From Mesorhizobium sp. CU3 (GTDB lineage Bacteria; Pseudomonadota; Alphaproteobacteria; Rhizobiales; Rhizobiaceae): a DNA stretch of 64,000 nt. Below, one piece after another: positions 41,610 through 50,529 of the stretch. Every line of letters starts with the position of its first letter. The first letter of the stretch is position 1. The notes beneath the pieces were generated by a model, which saw only the letters and a program-made list of their open reading frames with translations, searched no databases and was not told the origin of the DNA. The translations under genes and the position numbers were made by a program. Location: contig NZ_VFWX01000017.1 in assembly GCF_006442965.1 (NCBI RefSeq), forward strand, positions 78,154 to 142,153, written 5' to 3'.

Positions 41610-42926
41610 TTACTTGTAGCGATTGTACTTGGTGAAGGTCGCCTTCCAGTCGGCGGCGGTCTTGTCGAGCGCCTCCTGGGCGGTGCCTTTGCCGCCGACC
41701 ACGAACGGATAGATGTTCTGGTTCAGCTGATCGAGCACTTCGGCGTATTCGGGCGTTGCCCAGAAATCCTTGACCATGAACATCGTGTCGTAGAACGCCT
41801 TGTTGTAGGGCGTGGCGTTCTGGAAGGATTCGGACTTCAGCACGGCCTGGCTGCAGGTGTAGCCGCCGAGCTCGGCCCATTTCTTCTGCGTCTCGTCCTT
41901 GATGAACCATTCAAGGAACTTCATCGACTCGTCCTTGTTCTTCGAATACGAGACGACCGAGATGCCCTGGCCGCCGAGAGCGGCGAAGCGCTTGCCGTCC
42001 GGACCGGCAGGGTTGGCGAAGAAGCCGGTGACGTCGGCATAGGGGTTGGTGGCCTTGTTCACCAGCGGCGGGAAGAAGGCGAAGAAGTTCATGCTCATCG
42101 CCGCGAGACCGCCGGTGATCGCCTGGTTGTCCTCCACGAAGAAGGTCTTGCCCCAGCCGGGAGGCGTGAACTTGTAGAGCTCCTTGTACATTTCGAGGCC
42201 GGCGACAGCCTCCTTCGAGTTGATGATGCCGTCGACCTTGTAGGTGGCGTAGTCGCCGAGATCGCCGCCATGGCTGAAGATGGAGCTCTCGACGCCCATC
42301 GCCATCGCGTCATAGGAATTGTCGGTGTAGATGGCGATGCCGTAGCGCTTCTGATCAGGACGATGGAAGAACTCCGCGATGTCGCGCAGCTGCGCGTAGG
42401 TTGTCGGCACGGCGAGGTCGTAGCCATACTTGGCCTTGAAGGCTTCCTTCTCCTTCGGGTCCTCGAACCAGTCCTTGCGGTAGGACCAGCCGATCGCGTC
42501 GCCTTCCAGCGGGATCGCCCAGTATTTGCCGGAACCGCCGGGATATTCGGCGTAGTATTTGATGGTCGCGGGGGCCATCACGTCGCCCAGCTTATGCTGG
42601 TTGAAGAAGTCGGTCAGGTCGACATAGTGGCCCTGCGTCGAACCGGCGCCCAGCCATTGCGAGTCGCCGACCACCATGTCGTAGGCATCGCCATGCGCGT
42701 TGAACTCGGTGAAGGCCTTGGTCTGGAAATCCGGCCACGGCGTCGTCTGCACCGTAACCTTCACGCCTGTCTCGGCCGTATAGTCGTTGACGAGTTCCTG
42801 CAGATAGTTCGCCGGATCCCATTCCGCCCAGAAGATGGTGAGTTCCTTGTCTTGCGCGCGGACCGATGTTCCGCAGGCAAGCGCCAGCCCGATACCAGCG
42901 ATTACGCTGGTCACTATCTTGCGCAT
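41610..42926 (-). CDS. CUT1 sugar ABC importer, substrate-binding protein
   Basis: A 438-residue periplasmic SBP_bac_1 protein. The signal peptide ends at about residue 24 (SVRAQ) and the mature part starts DKELTIFWAEWDPANYL. Aromatic residues in the binding lobes (WDPANYLQE, GDSQWLGAG, PPGWGKTFF) fit sugar or polyol binding. AAGGGAGG precedes the ATG at 42926; the frame is open further upstream. Heads a six-gene operon. A TGGT-N3-ACCA site lies about 160 bases upstream. Confidence 0.9.
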   Translation of the reverse strand: MRKIVTSVIAGIGLALACGTSVRAQDKELTIFWAEWDPANYLQELVNDYTAETGVKVTVQTTPWPDFQTKAFTEFNAHGDAYDMVVGDSQWLGAGSTQGHYVDLTDFFNQHKLGDVMAPATIKYYAEYPGGSGKYWAIPLEGDAIGWSYRKDWFEDPKEKEAFKAKYGYDLAVPTTYAQLRDIAEFFHRPDQKRYGIAIYTDNSYDAMAMGVESSIFSHGGDLGDYATYKVDGIINSKEAVAGLEMYKELYKFTPPGWGKTFFVEDNQAITGGLAAMSMNFFAFFPPLVNKATNPYADVTGFFANPAGPDGKRFAALGGQGISVVSYSKNKDESMKFLEWFIKDETQKKWAELGGYTCSQAVLKSESFQNATPYNKAFYDTMFMVKDFWATPEYAEVLDQLNQNIYPFVVGGKGTAQEALDKTAADWKATFTKYNRYK

Positions 42927-43088
42927 AGTTTTCCTCCCTTGTGCGCATTCTACCTTGTCATGCGAGCCGGCAGCGTGGTCGGCCCTGGTAGTTCCTCCCG
43001 TGATGGCGCTTTTCCGGTTTCGGGCCTCCTCGCCCGGTCGGAAATGGATCGCAGCCTTCACTTTCGATCCGCATTATTTGTACTGATC

Positions 43089-43099
43089 TGGTATTACCA
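43089..43099. promoter_or_regulatory. FadR-type operator TGGT-ATT-ACCA, CUT1 importer
   Basis: TGGTATTACCA within CTGGTATTACCAA, identical over 13 bases to the site at 28730 before the epimerase operon. Lies 163 bases from the binding-protein start. Confidence 0.55.
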
Positions 43100-43261
43100 A
43101 TTCAAGACGGTCGTCAAGCGCTTTCTTGGGTGGCCGGAAGCGGTCCGGCAAGCCAATCGCGACAGTATCTGTCTGTTTTCCCTTGTTTTTCCTACTCCTT
43201 GATAGGTGAGGCCCTTGCTTTCAGCCTCTTGTCATCACCAATATCAACAGCGGGCTCCGCA

Positions 43262-43278
43262 ATCTGGTCCAACCAGAT
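43262..43278. promoter_or_regulatory. Palindromic operator ATCTGGT-CCA-ACCAGAT
   Basis: Perfect seven-base arms with a three-base spacer. Resembles the sites at 48611 and 48689 near the peptide importer. It lies just beyond the 3' end of the TetR gene. Confidence 0.5.
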
Positions 43279-43283
43279 CGTGG

Positions 43284-43973
43284 TCATTCACGACCGGACG
43301 CCGGCAAAGTCGCATCGGATTTCAGCCCAGCTTCCGCCACGGCCGTCCGCACCAGCGCGCCCGCCGCCCATTGCGCGACCGACGCCATCGCTTGGCTGTC
43401 CAGCCCCCACATGTCTTTCAGCACGATCAGCACCTCGACGCCGAACATCATGGACAGCGCCTGCGCGAGCCGCTTGAACTTGCGCGGCGGCAGCCGGCCC
43501 TTGAGCGGCGCGATCGCATCCTTCAGGAGATCGACGCGGTGGCCGCGCGTGAAGGCAGGCTCGGAGCCGAGCGTGCCCGCCTGCCGCCGCGCCCATTGGT
43601 CGAGCGAAAGCTTCAGCGCCGCCTTGAACGTCGCTTCGAAAGCCTCGATGCGCGGCATGGCGGTAGCGAACAATTCCGCCACGCGCCGCTCGGGATCGTC
43701 CGAGGCCGATTTCCAGGTCAGGATCGGCCCCAGCCCTTCGTCGACGACCGCCTGCACAAGCGCCGCCTGGCTTGGAAAGTAGCGATAGGCCGTCGCCCGG
43801 GAAACCTGCGCCGCTTCCGCCACCTCGCTCACCGAAGGCGTCACGCCGGCCTGCATCAGCCGCGTCGCCGTCTCCAGCATCAGCCGCCTCGTGCGGGCGC
43901 GCGGCCCTTTTTCGGGCAGCGACGTCGGCTCGGCGGCATCGCCGGCGGCGACTGATTGACGTGAGACATCCAT
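43284..43973 (-). CDS. TetR-family regulator
   Basis: A 229-residue regulator. The helix-turn-helix lies near residues 38-70 (VSEVAEAAQVSRATAYRYFPSQ) and the rest is a helical ligand domain. The ATG at 43973 was preferred over an upstream in-frame TTG. It diverges from the Tm-1-like gene at 44091 with a palindrome in between, so it probably represses that operon and itself. Ligand unknown. Confidence 0.87.
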   Translation of the reverse strand: MDVSRQSVAAGDAAEPTSLPEKGPRARTRRLMLETATRLMQAGVTPSVSEVAEAAQVSRATAYRYFPSQAALVQAVVDEGLGPILTWKSASDDPERRVAELFATAMPRIEAFEATFKAALKLSLDQWARRQAGTLGSEPAFTRGHRVDLLKDAIAPLKGRLPPRKFKRLAQALSMMFGVEVLIVLKDMWGLDSQAMASVAQWAAGALVRTAVAEAGLKSDATLPASGRE

Positions 43974-43980
43974 GCCAATA

Positions 43981-43996
43981 TGATACGCGCGTCTCA
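43981..43996. promoter_or_regulatory. Putative TetR operator
   Basis: TGATACGC-GCGTCTCA is a 16-base palindrome with one mismatched pair, eight bases upstream of the tetR start and between the divergent genes. Confidence 0.5.
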
Positions 43997-44090
43997 AAAA
44001 AATGCAATGACCTCACCATGGATTGGTTACATTGACGCTCTCCGCATCGAGCATCGCCGCCTCTGAGCCCATCGGCAGAGAGACGCCTCC

Positions 44091-45287
44091 ATGAGGCGCA
44101 TCTACGTCGTGGGCACCGCCGACACCAAAGGCGAGGAGCTGGCCTTCCTGGCCAATGCCGTCACCGTTGCCGGCGGCGCCGTCGTCCGCGTCGACATCGG
44201 CACGCGTGGCGCCACCGTCCCGGTCGACATCGAGGCAAGCGAGGTCGCGGCGCATCATCCGGATGGCGCCGGCGCCGTGCTCGGCATCGACGATCGCGGC
44301 AAGGCCGTTGCCGGCATGGGCATTGCCTTCACCCGCTTCATTCAATCGCGCGACGACGTTGCCGGCGTCATCGGCATCGGCGGTGGCGGCGGCACCTCGA
44401 TCATCACCGCCGGCATGCGCGCGCTGCCGCTCGGTGTGCCGAAGCTCATGGTCTCGACGCTGGCCTCCGGCGACACCGCGCCTTACGTCGACGTCTCCGA
44501 CATCATCATGATGCCGTCGGTGACCGACATGGCCGGACTCAACCGGCTGTCACGTGTCGTGCTGCACAACGCCGCCCACGCGATCGCCGGCATGGCGGCA
44601 AAGCCGGCGCCAACCGCCGCGGGCAAGCCGGCGCTCGGCCTGACCATGTTCGGCGTCACCACGCCTTGCGTGACGGCGATCGTCGAGCACTTGCGTGCCG
44701 ACCATGACTGCATGGTCTTCCACGCCACCGGCACCGGCGGCCGCTCGATGGAGAAGCTTGCCGATTCCGGCCTGCTCGCCGGCGTCCTCGACATCACCAC
44801 GACGGAAGTCTGCGATCTGCTCTTCGGCGGCGTGCTGCCGGCGACGCAGGATCGCTTCGGGGCGATTGCCCGCACGAAGCTGCCCTATGTCGGCTCGGTC
44901 GGCGCACTCGACATGGTCAATTTCTGGGCGCCGGCGACCATTCCGGAAAAATATCGCGGCCGGTTGTTCTACGAGCACAATCCAAACGTCACGCTGATGC
45001 GCACCACGGCGGACGAGTGCCGCATGATCGGCGAATGGATCGGCACCCGCCTCGCCCGCTGCGAAGGCCCTGTGCGCTTCCTGATCCCGGAAAAAGGCGT
45101 GTCGGCGCTCGATATAGAAGGCGGCGCCTTCTTCGACCCGGAGGCCGACGCCGCGCTGTTCGAGGCGATCGAGCGGACGATCAAGCCGACCCGGAACCGC
45201 ACCGTGATGCGCCTGCCGCTGCACATCAACGATCCGGCCTTCGCCAAGGCCGCGGCCGAAACTTTCCTCGACATCGCCAAGAAGTGA
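44091..45287 (+). CDS. Tm-1-like (UPF0261) protein
   Basis: A 398-residue protein of the UPF0261 family, homologous to the N-terminal part of the tomato Tm-1 virus-resistance protein. Recognised from YVVGTADTKGEEL at the start, GIGGGGGTSIITAGMRALPLGVPKL, TTPCVTAIVEHL and the C-terminal MRLPLHINDPAFA. The bacterial function is not known; an ATP-binding site has been described in the family. It is followed six bases later by the TIM-barrel gene, the other half of Tm-1. Confidence 0.85.
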   Translation: MRRIYVVGTADTKGEELAFLANAVTVAGGAVVRVDIGTRGATVPVDIEASEVAAHHPDGAGAVLGIDDRGKAVAGMGIAFTRFIQSRDDVAGVIGIGGGGGTSIITAGMRALPLGVPKLMVSTLASGDTAPYVDVSDIIMMPSVTDMAGLNRLSRVVLHNAAHAIAGMAAKPAPTAAGKPALGLTMFGVTTPCVTAIVEHLRADHDCMVFHATGTGGRSMEKLADSGLLAGVLDITTTEVCDLLFGGVLPATQDRFGAIARTKLPYVGSVGALDMVNFWAPATIPEKYRGRLFYEHNPNVTLMRTTADECRMIGEWIGTRLARCEGPVRFLIPEKGVSALDIEGGAFFDPEADAALFEAIERTIKPTRNRTVMRLPLHINDPAFAKAAAETFLDIAKK

Positions 45288-45293
45288 GACCCG

Positions 45294-46160
45294 ATGGCCG
45301 CCATTCCGCGCAAGAAAATCCTCGAGAAATTCCGCAAGATGATCGCCGAGGGCGTGCCGATCGTCGGCGGCGGCGCCGGCACCGGCCTGTCGGCCAAGGC
45401 CGAGGAAGCCGGCGGCATCGACCTGATCATCATCTACAATTCCGGCCGCTACCGCATGGCCGGGCGCGGCTCGGCCGCCGGCCTGCTCGCCTATGGCAAC
45501 GCCAATGAGATTGTCAAGGAAATGGCCTATGAGGTGCTGCCGGTGGTGAAGAAGACGCCGGTGCTGGCCGGCGTCAACGGCACCGACCCCTTCGTGATCA
45601 TGCCGCTGCTTTTAGCCGAGCTGAAAACGATGGGCTTTTCCGGCGTGCAGAATTTCCCGACTGTCGGCCTGTTCGACGGCACCATGCGCCGCAGCTTCGA
45701 GGAGACCGGCATGGGCTTCGGCCTCGAGGTCGAAATGATCGCCGAGGCGCACAAGCTCGACCTCCTGACCACGCCTTACGTCTTCAACCCGGACGAAGCG
45801 CGCGCCATGGCACGAGCCGGCGCCGACATCGTCGTTGCCCATATGGGTGTGACCACCGGCGGCTCGATCGGCGCCACCTCGGCGAAATCGCTCGACGATT
45901 GCGTGGTCGAGATCGACGCCATCGCCAATGCCGCAAGGTCGGTGCGCAAGGATGTCATCCTGCTCTGCCATGGCGGGCCGATCTCGATGCCCGACGACGC
46001 CCGCTACATCCTCGACCGCTGCAAGGGCCTGCACGGCTTTTACGGCGCAAGCTCGATGGAGCGGCTGCCGGCGGAAGCGGCAATCGCCAGGCAGACGGCG
46101 GATTTCAAGGCCGTCACGCTGCACGACCCGAAGACGGCGCAGAAGAAAAAGAAGGGATGA
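45294..46160 (+). CDS. Phosphoenolpyruvate-hydrolase-like TIM barrel
   Basis: A 288-residue barrel of the PEP hydrolase/TIM-br_sig_trns family, corresponding to the C-terminal domain of tomato Tm-1. Typical segments are VGGGAGTGLSAKAEE, IYNSGRYRMAGRGS, VLAGVNGTDPF, HMGVTTGG and LCHGGPIS. A lysine-rich tail ends the protein. It begins six bases after the Tm-1-like stop and precedes a cupin. Catalytic activity is unproven for this group. Confidence 0.85.
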   Translation: MAAIPRKKILEKFRKMIAEGVPIVGGGAGTGLSAKAEEAGGIDLIIIYNSGRYRMAGRGSAAGLLAYGNANEIVKEMAYEVLPVVKKTPVLAGVNGTDPFVIMPLLLAELKTMGFSGVQNFPTVGLFDGTMRRSFEETGMGFGLEVEMIAEAHKLDLLTTPYVFNPDEARAMARAGADIVVAHMGVTTGGSIGATSAKSLDDCVVEIDAIANAARSVRKDVILLCHGGPISMPDDARYILDRCKGLHGFYGASSMERLPAEAAIARQTADFKAVTLHDPKTAQKKKKG

Positions 46161-46164
46161 GGCT

Positions 46165-46581
46165 ATGGCCGACAGGAGCAAGGTTTTCGTCTACCCGAAG
46201 GATGTCAGCGCCTTCGGCTTCGACTGGGGCAGACTGGCGCTGACCGTCGCGCCGGAAGTGAACGGCGCCGAACGCTTTTCCGGCGGCGTCGTCGACCTGC
46301 CGCCCGGCCAGGGCCACACCCGCCACAACCATCCGGGCGCCGAAGAAATCATCTTCGTCATCTCCGGCAACGGCGAGCAGATGGTCGACGACGAGAAGGG
46401 CAACCCGGTGGTGGCCAAGGTCGGCCCCGGCTGCACCATCTACGTGCCCGAAAGCCGCTTCCACTCGACGCTCAACACCGGCGACCAGCCGATGCAGCTG
46501 TTTGTCGTCTATTCGCCGGCCGGTCCGGAGTTGGCGCTGCGCGATCTTCCGGATTTCAGGCTGCTGCCGGCGGGCAAGTAA
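46165..46581 (+). CDS. Cupin-domain protein
   Basis: A 138-residue single-domain cupin. Cupin motif 1 appears as GHTRHNHPGAEEIIFVISGNGEQ and motif 2 as VPESRFHSTLNTGD, supplying His and Glu metal ligands. Starts four bases after the TIM-barrel stop with GAGG upstream, so it belongs to the same operon. May bind or isomerise the substrate of the two preceding proteins; unknown. Confidence 0.85.
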   Translation: MADRSKVFVYPKDVSAFGFDWGRLALTVAPEVNGAERFSGGVVDLPPGQGHTRHNHPGAEEIIFVISGNGEQMVDDEKGNPVVAKVGPGCTIYVPESRFHSTLNTGDQPMQLFVVYSPAGPELALRDLPDFRLLPAGK

Positions 46582-47263
46582 CTACAGGCTAAGCCCAATC
46601 TTCATTGCGCGGGCTATTCTAGCTAAGCTGTTGGCGTCGCTCCCGAGCGCAAGTCTGCCTGGAAGAGCAGGAACATCCCGCTCTGACCGGAAAGCATCCC
46701 CTGAGGGCAGGCGCTCGACCCAGTAGGAGATACAGTCCTCGGCCGACTCTCGACCTAGCTGCCAGTACACAAATCTGATGGCGTGCTCTGGCCGTTCAAA
46801 GCCCGGAACTTCGTTGATCGCCACCTCTTGAGCGAGTTTTTGGGATTCGCTGAAGCGCTCAAAAAGCGGTAAGATAGTCGTCTTGATGTTGGCAACGATA
46901 TTCGCGATTTGAGCCGGGCGAGTAATTGGTCCCGCTAAATTCCACGTCCGCCATTTGTACGGCGTCCGCAAATTGCCGAGTTGCCCCCCCTGCTACCCAG
47001 TCGCTTGCATCTGCAGGCCAAGCCGAGCCCTCATCCCATTCTTTCAGTGCCTTGCTGCAAACGGAGGCATGAACGGTCAGCTCGACATATTCACCAGCGA
47101 CATTCACGTTGCTTGATTGAAAGGAGATTTTAAATGTCCAGTCGCCGGCGCGTCGACTGGCATGAGGTCCGCTTTTAGCGAAAAGGAACCCTATTGGCTC
47201 AAGCCACGCAGAGACCTGCCGGCAACCGTCTAGAAAGACCTGCTTGGGCAGTTCTTGGCTCAT
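46582..47263 (-). pseudogene. DUF4304-type protein, frameshifted at a G7 run
   Basis: Two overlapping frames on the minus strand form one protein if a single base is removed from seven consecutive C (plus strand, 46984-46990). The upstream frame, from ATG 47263, gives the N-terminal part (AWLEPIGFLFAKSG, WTFKISFQSSN). The downstream frame continues with QLGNLRTPYKWRTW and ILPLFERFSES, as in DUF4304 proteins. The joined product would be about 226 residues. DUF4304 has no known function. The break may be a sequencing error, a real mutation or phase variation. It converges on the cupin gene. Confidence 0.7.
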
Positions 47264-47339
47264 TGTTGTAGCGGTCCACGACGAGGTACGTCATCTGCTT
47301 AGCTCACCGTAATTCCAAATCATGGACCAACGCCAGCAC

Positions 47340-48530
47340 TCAAGCCACCCCGCCCCTGTTCCACCCGCGGCCGCGGTCGCCAAACATCACATAGCCGCTT
47401 TCCGTCACCGCGACCGTATCCTCCAGCTTGATGAAGCCGCGTGTCGGATGGAGCATGGTGGTCTCGACCGACAGCACCATGTTCTTCTCCAGCGGCTTGG
47501 CCGCATAGGTGCCTTCATAGGCGACCGGATGGTTGGTCATCAGGAACGGCGCCTCATGCGTGATCAGCCCCATGCCGTGGGCGAAGAAATCCGTATAGGG
47601 CGCGACCTTGGAGGCCTTCAGCACACCCTCCGCATGCGAAATCATGTCGCCGCCGAGGATGCCCGCCTTGACCTTGGAAAAGGCCGCCTGCTGCACCGTC
47701 TCGACCTCGGCCAGCAGATCCTCCAGTTCGGCGTCCGGCTCGCCCAGCACACCCATGCGGCAGAGGTCGCCGATATAGCCGTGATAATTGCCGCCGGAAT
47801 CGATCGACAGCACCTCGCCCTTCTTCCAGGCCTGGCCTGACGAAGCGCGGTTGTGGCTGGAGCCCAGCGTCAGCAGGCAATATTCGAAATGCGCGCCGCG
47901 ATTGGTTTCCTCGCGCCTGAGCTGCTCGATGATGTCGGCCTTGGTCGTGCCTTCGCGCGCCCAGGCGATCGTCGCCAGCATCGAGTCTGTGATCAGCTCC
48001 GAGGCGGTACGCAACTGTTCGAGCTCGGCGTCGGTCTTGATGGCGCGCATGCGCTCCAGCATGTCGGTGGCGTCGATCAGCTTGGCATCCGGCAGCGCCT
48101 TGCGGATCAGCGTGTAGGCGTCCGAGGGCAGGAAGCCCGGCTCGATGCCGATGCGTGCAGCATTCTTGCCGATCTGCTTGAGGTGCTCGACCGCCAGGTT
48201 GGCGGCGTCGAGCGTGCCCCAGCAGGCGGCATGCAGGGTCGGCGTCCAGAACGGATGGTTCTGGTGCTCGCCGCCTTCCATCTTGTTGCCGATATAGGCC
48301 GCGTGCTCCGGCCCGCCTTTCTCGTAAAGCACGATCGGCAGATAGCGGCTGTGGCCGATCGCATCCATGGCGGCAAAGAAGATGAACTTGTAGCCGCCGA
48401 GCAGATACTGCGTGTTGTGCTTGGAGGTGGCGAACAGCACGTCGATGCCGGCCTCTTCCATCAGCCGGTCCACCCGCGCCTGGTCGAACGGAATGCTGCT
48501 GACCTCGGTCTTGCCCGGAGCGATGTTCAT
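47340..48530 (-). CDS. M24-family metallopeptidase (Xaa-Pro peptidase/creatinase fold)
   Basis: A 396-residue pita-bread-fold enzyme with an N-terminal creatinase-like domain to about residue 150. Five metal ligands can be placed: two Asp in SIDSGGNYHGYIGDLCR, His in HGMGLITHE, and Glu in SVETTM and KLEDTVAV. Cleaves Xaa-Pro peptides or a related amide. GGAGAGG precedes the ATG at 48530. It diverges from a peptide-type importer, so it probably acts on the imported compound. Confidence 0.85.
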   Translation of the reverse strand: MNIAPGKTEVSSIPFDQARVDRLMEEAGIDVLFATSKHNTQYLLGGYKFIFFAAMDAIGHSRYLPIVLYEKGGPEHAAYIGNKMEGGEHQNHPFWTPTLHAACWGTLDAANLAVEHLKQIGKNAARIGIEPGFLPSDAYTLIRKALPDAKLIDATDMLERMRAIKTDAELEQLRTASELITDSMLATIAWAREGTTKADIIEQLRREETNRGAHFEYCLLTLGSSHNRASSGQAWKKGEVLSIDSGGNYHGYIGDLCRMGVLGEPDAELEDLLAEVETVQQAAFSKVKAGILGGDMISHAEGVLKASKVAPYTDFFAHGMGLITHEAPFLMTNHPVAYEGTYAAKPLEKNMVLSVETTMLHPTRGFIKLEDTVAVTESGYVMFGDRGRGWNRGGVA

Positions 48531-48610
48531 CTGCCTCTCCCTGTTCCTCGGCCGCATCGGCGCCGAACGTCATGTTTTTGGCTGTCGGCCAAATCTGCAC
48601 CATTCCAGCC

Positions 48611-48629
48611 GTTCTGGTCCAGCCAGAAC
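48611..48629. promoter_or_regulatory. Operator candidate GTTCTGG-N5-CCAGAAC
   Basis: Perfect seven-base arms (48611-48617 and 48623-48629). As TGGT-CCA-GCCA it differs by one base from the FadR-type pattern seen at 43262. Confidence 0.5.
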
Positions 48630-48688
48630 TGATCACTTTCGCGCCAATGGCGCGTTCCAACCTCTGAGGCGGCCAACCAAAACGCAAC

Positions 48689-48701
48689 CTGGTCCTACCA
48701 G
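48689..48701. promoter_or_regulatory. Operator candidate CTGGT-CCT-ACCAG
   Basis: Perfect five-base arms with a three-base spacer. Third member of the TCTGGTCC-type sites; it lies 72 bases from the site centred near 48620. Confidence 0.5.
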
Positions 48702-48855
48702 ATTGCGGCAAGCCGCCTCTCGCGAATAACTGGTCCAGCGGACGGAAATTTCAAAGCCAACCCATCCTGCGCCAAAACCGTCTCTGGCGAAACCTTTGCC
48801 AAGGGCCATAATCACCGGATTGCCGCGCCTATGGCGCGAAGAGGGGAGTTGAGCG

Positions 48856-50466
48856 ATGTCCGAATTGACGATTTCACGCCGCGGCCTGCTGGCCGGCTCG
48901 GCACTGCTTCTGGCCTCGACCGCGCTGCCGACCATCGGCCTGGCGCAGACGCCGAAGAAGGGCGGCCGCCTGGTGCTCGCCGCCGATTCCGAACCGCGCA
49001 ACCTCAACCCGGCGATCGTCGCCTCGAACGGCGTTTTCTTCATCTCCAGCAAGATCGTCGAAACGCTGGCCGAAGCCTCCTTCGACGGCAAGGACGGGCT
49101 TGAGCCGCGCCTGGCGCTGTCCTGGGAAGGTGCCGCCGACGGACTGTCGGTCACCTTCAAATTGCGCGACGGCGTGAAGTGGCATGACGGCAAGCCGTTC
49201 ACCTCCGCCGACGTCGCTTTCTCGGCGCTGCAGATCTGGAAGCCGCTGCAGAATCTCGGCCGCACGGTCTTCAAGGATCTGCAGGCCGTCGACACGCCGG
49301 ACGATCTCACCGCTGTCTTCAAATTCGCCAAGCCGACGCCGTTCCAGCTCATCCGCAACGCGCTGCCGGCGCTGTCGAGCGTCGTGCCGAAGCACGTTTA
49401 TGAGGTGGGCAAGATCGAGGACAACCCGGCCAACAACGCGCCGGTCGGCACCGGCCCGTTCAAATTCGCCGAATACAAGGCCGGCCAGTATTACCGGCTG
49501 ACCCGGAACGACGCCTATTGGGGCAAGGACGAGCCCTATCTCGACGAAATTGTCTACCAGGTGCTGCCCGACCGGACCTCGGCCGCCGCCGCGCTCGAGG
49601 CCGAAGAGATCCAGCTCGCCGCCTTCTCGGCCGTGCCGCTCGCCGATCTCGACCGCATTTCGAAAGTACCCGGCCTGAAGGTCATCACCAAGGGCTATGA
49701 AGGGCTGACCTACCAGCTCGTCGTCGAGATCAACCACCGCCGCAAGGAACTCTCCGATCTGAAAGTGCGCCAGGCCATCGCGCACGCCATCGACAAGGAT
49801 TTCGTCGTCAAGACGATCTTCCTCGGCTATGCCGCGACCGCCACCGGCCCGGTGCCGAAGAACGATCCGCAATTCTACACCGCCGACGTGCCGACCTATC
49901 CTTTCGACGTCGCCAAGGCCAACGCGCTGCTCGACGAAGCCGGCTACAAGCGCGCCGACGACGGCAAGCGCTTTGCGCTGAAGCTCTTGCCCGCGCCCTA
50001 TTTCAACGAAACCAAACAGTTCGGCGACTATCTGCGCCAGGCGCTGGCCGCGATCGGCATAGACGCCGAGATCGTCAACAACGATTCCGCCGCCCACATC
50101 AAGGCGGTCTACACCGACCATGCCTTCGACCTCGCCGTCGGCCCGCCGGTGTTCCGCGGGGACCCGGCGATCTCGACCACCATCCTTGTGCAGAGCGGCA
50201 TTCCCGACGGCGTGCCCTTCTCCAACCAGGGCGGCTACAAGAACCCCGATCTCGACGCGCTGATCGCCAAGGCATCCGAGACGCTCGACAGCGCCGCTCG
50301 CACCGAGCTCTACAAGGAGTTCCAGAAAAAGGTCGCCGCCGACCTGCCGCTGATCAACGTCGCCGAGTGGAGTTTCATCTCGGTCGCAAGCGACAAGGTC
50401 GGCAACATCGCCAACAATCCGCGCTGGGCGGTGTCGAGCTGGGCGGACACCTATTTGGAATCGTGA
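48856..50466 (+). CDS. Peptide-type ABC importer, substrate-binding protein
   Basis: A 536-residue SBP_bac_5 (DppA/OppA-type) periplasmic protein. The N-terminus carries a twin-arginine signal (ISRRGLLAGSALLLAS), so it is probably exported folded by Tat. The family segment GVKWHDGKPFTSADVAFS and the conserved GTGPFKF are present. Binds peptides, amides or opine-like compounds. Followed by a very strong hairpin before the permease genes. Confidence 0.9.
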   Translation: MSELTISRRGLLAGSALLLASTALPTIGLAQTPKKGGRLVLAADSEPRNLNPAIVASNGVFFISSKIVETLAEASFDGKDGLEPRLALSWEGAADGLSVTFKLRDGVKWHDGKPFTSADVAFSALQIWKPLQNLGRTVFKDLQAVDTPDDLTAVFKFAKPTPFQLIRNALPALSSVVPKHVYEVGKIEDNPANNAPVGTGPFKFAEYKAGQYYRLTRNDAYWGKDEPYLDEIVYQVLPDRTSAAAALEAEEIQLAAFSAVPLADLDRISKVPGLKVITKGYEGLTYQLVVEINHRRKELSDLKVRQAIAHAIDKDFVVKTIFLGYAATATGPVPKNDPQFYTADVPTYPFDVAKANALLDEAGYKRADDGKRFALKLLPAPYFNETKQFGDYLRQALAAIGIDAEIVNNDSAAHIKAVYTDHAFDLAVGPPVFRGDPAISTTILVQSGIPDGVPFSNQGGYKNPDLDALIAKASETLDSAARTELYKEFQKKVAADLPLINVAEWSFISVASDKVGNIANNPRWAVSSWADTYLES

Positions 50467-50529
50467 CACATTCGTGCGGATGAGAGTTCGCGAAGAAATC
50501 GGAATTTGGCCGGAGGCCGCGTTCCGTCA

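Larger units (their letters stand above)
42927..43283. other. Intergenic control region before the CUT1 importer
   Basis: 357 bases with no gene recognised. Two FadR-type operator candidates (43089 and 43262) are listed separately. Confidence 0.65.
48531..48855. other. Divergent promoter region of the M24 gene and peptide importer
   Basis: 325 bases without a gene. Two palindromic operator candidates are listed (48611, 48689), and a further half-site ACTGGTCCAGC is at 48729-48739. The importer ribosome site GAGGGGAG is near 48840. Confidence 0.65.
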
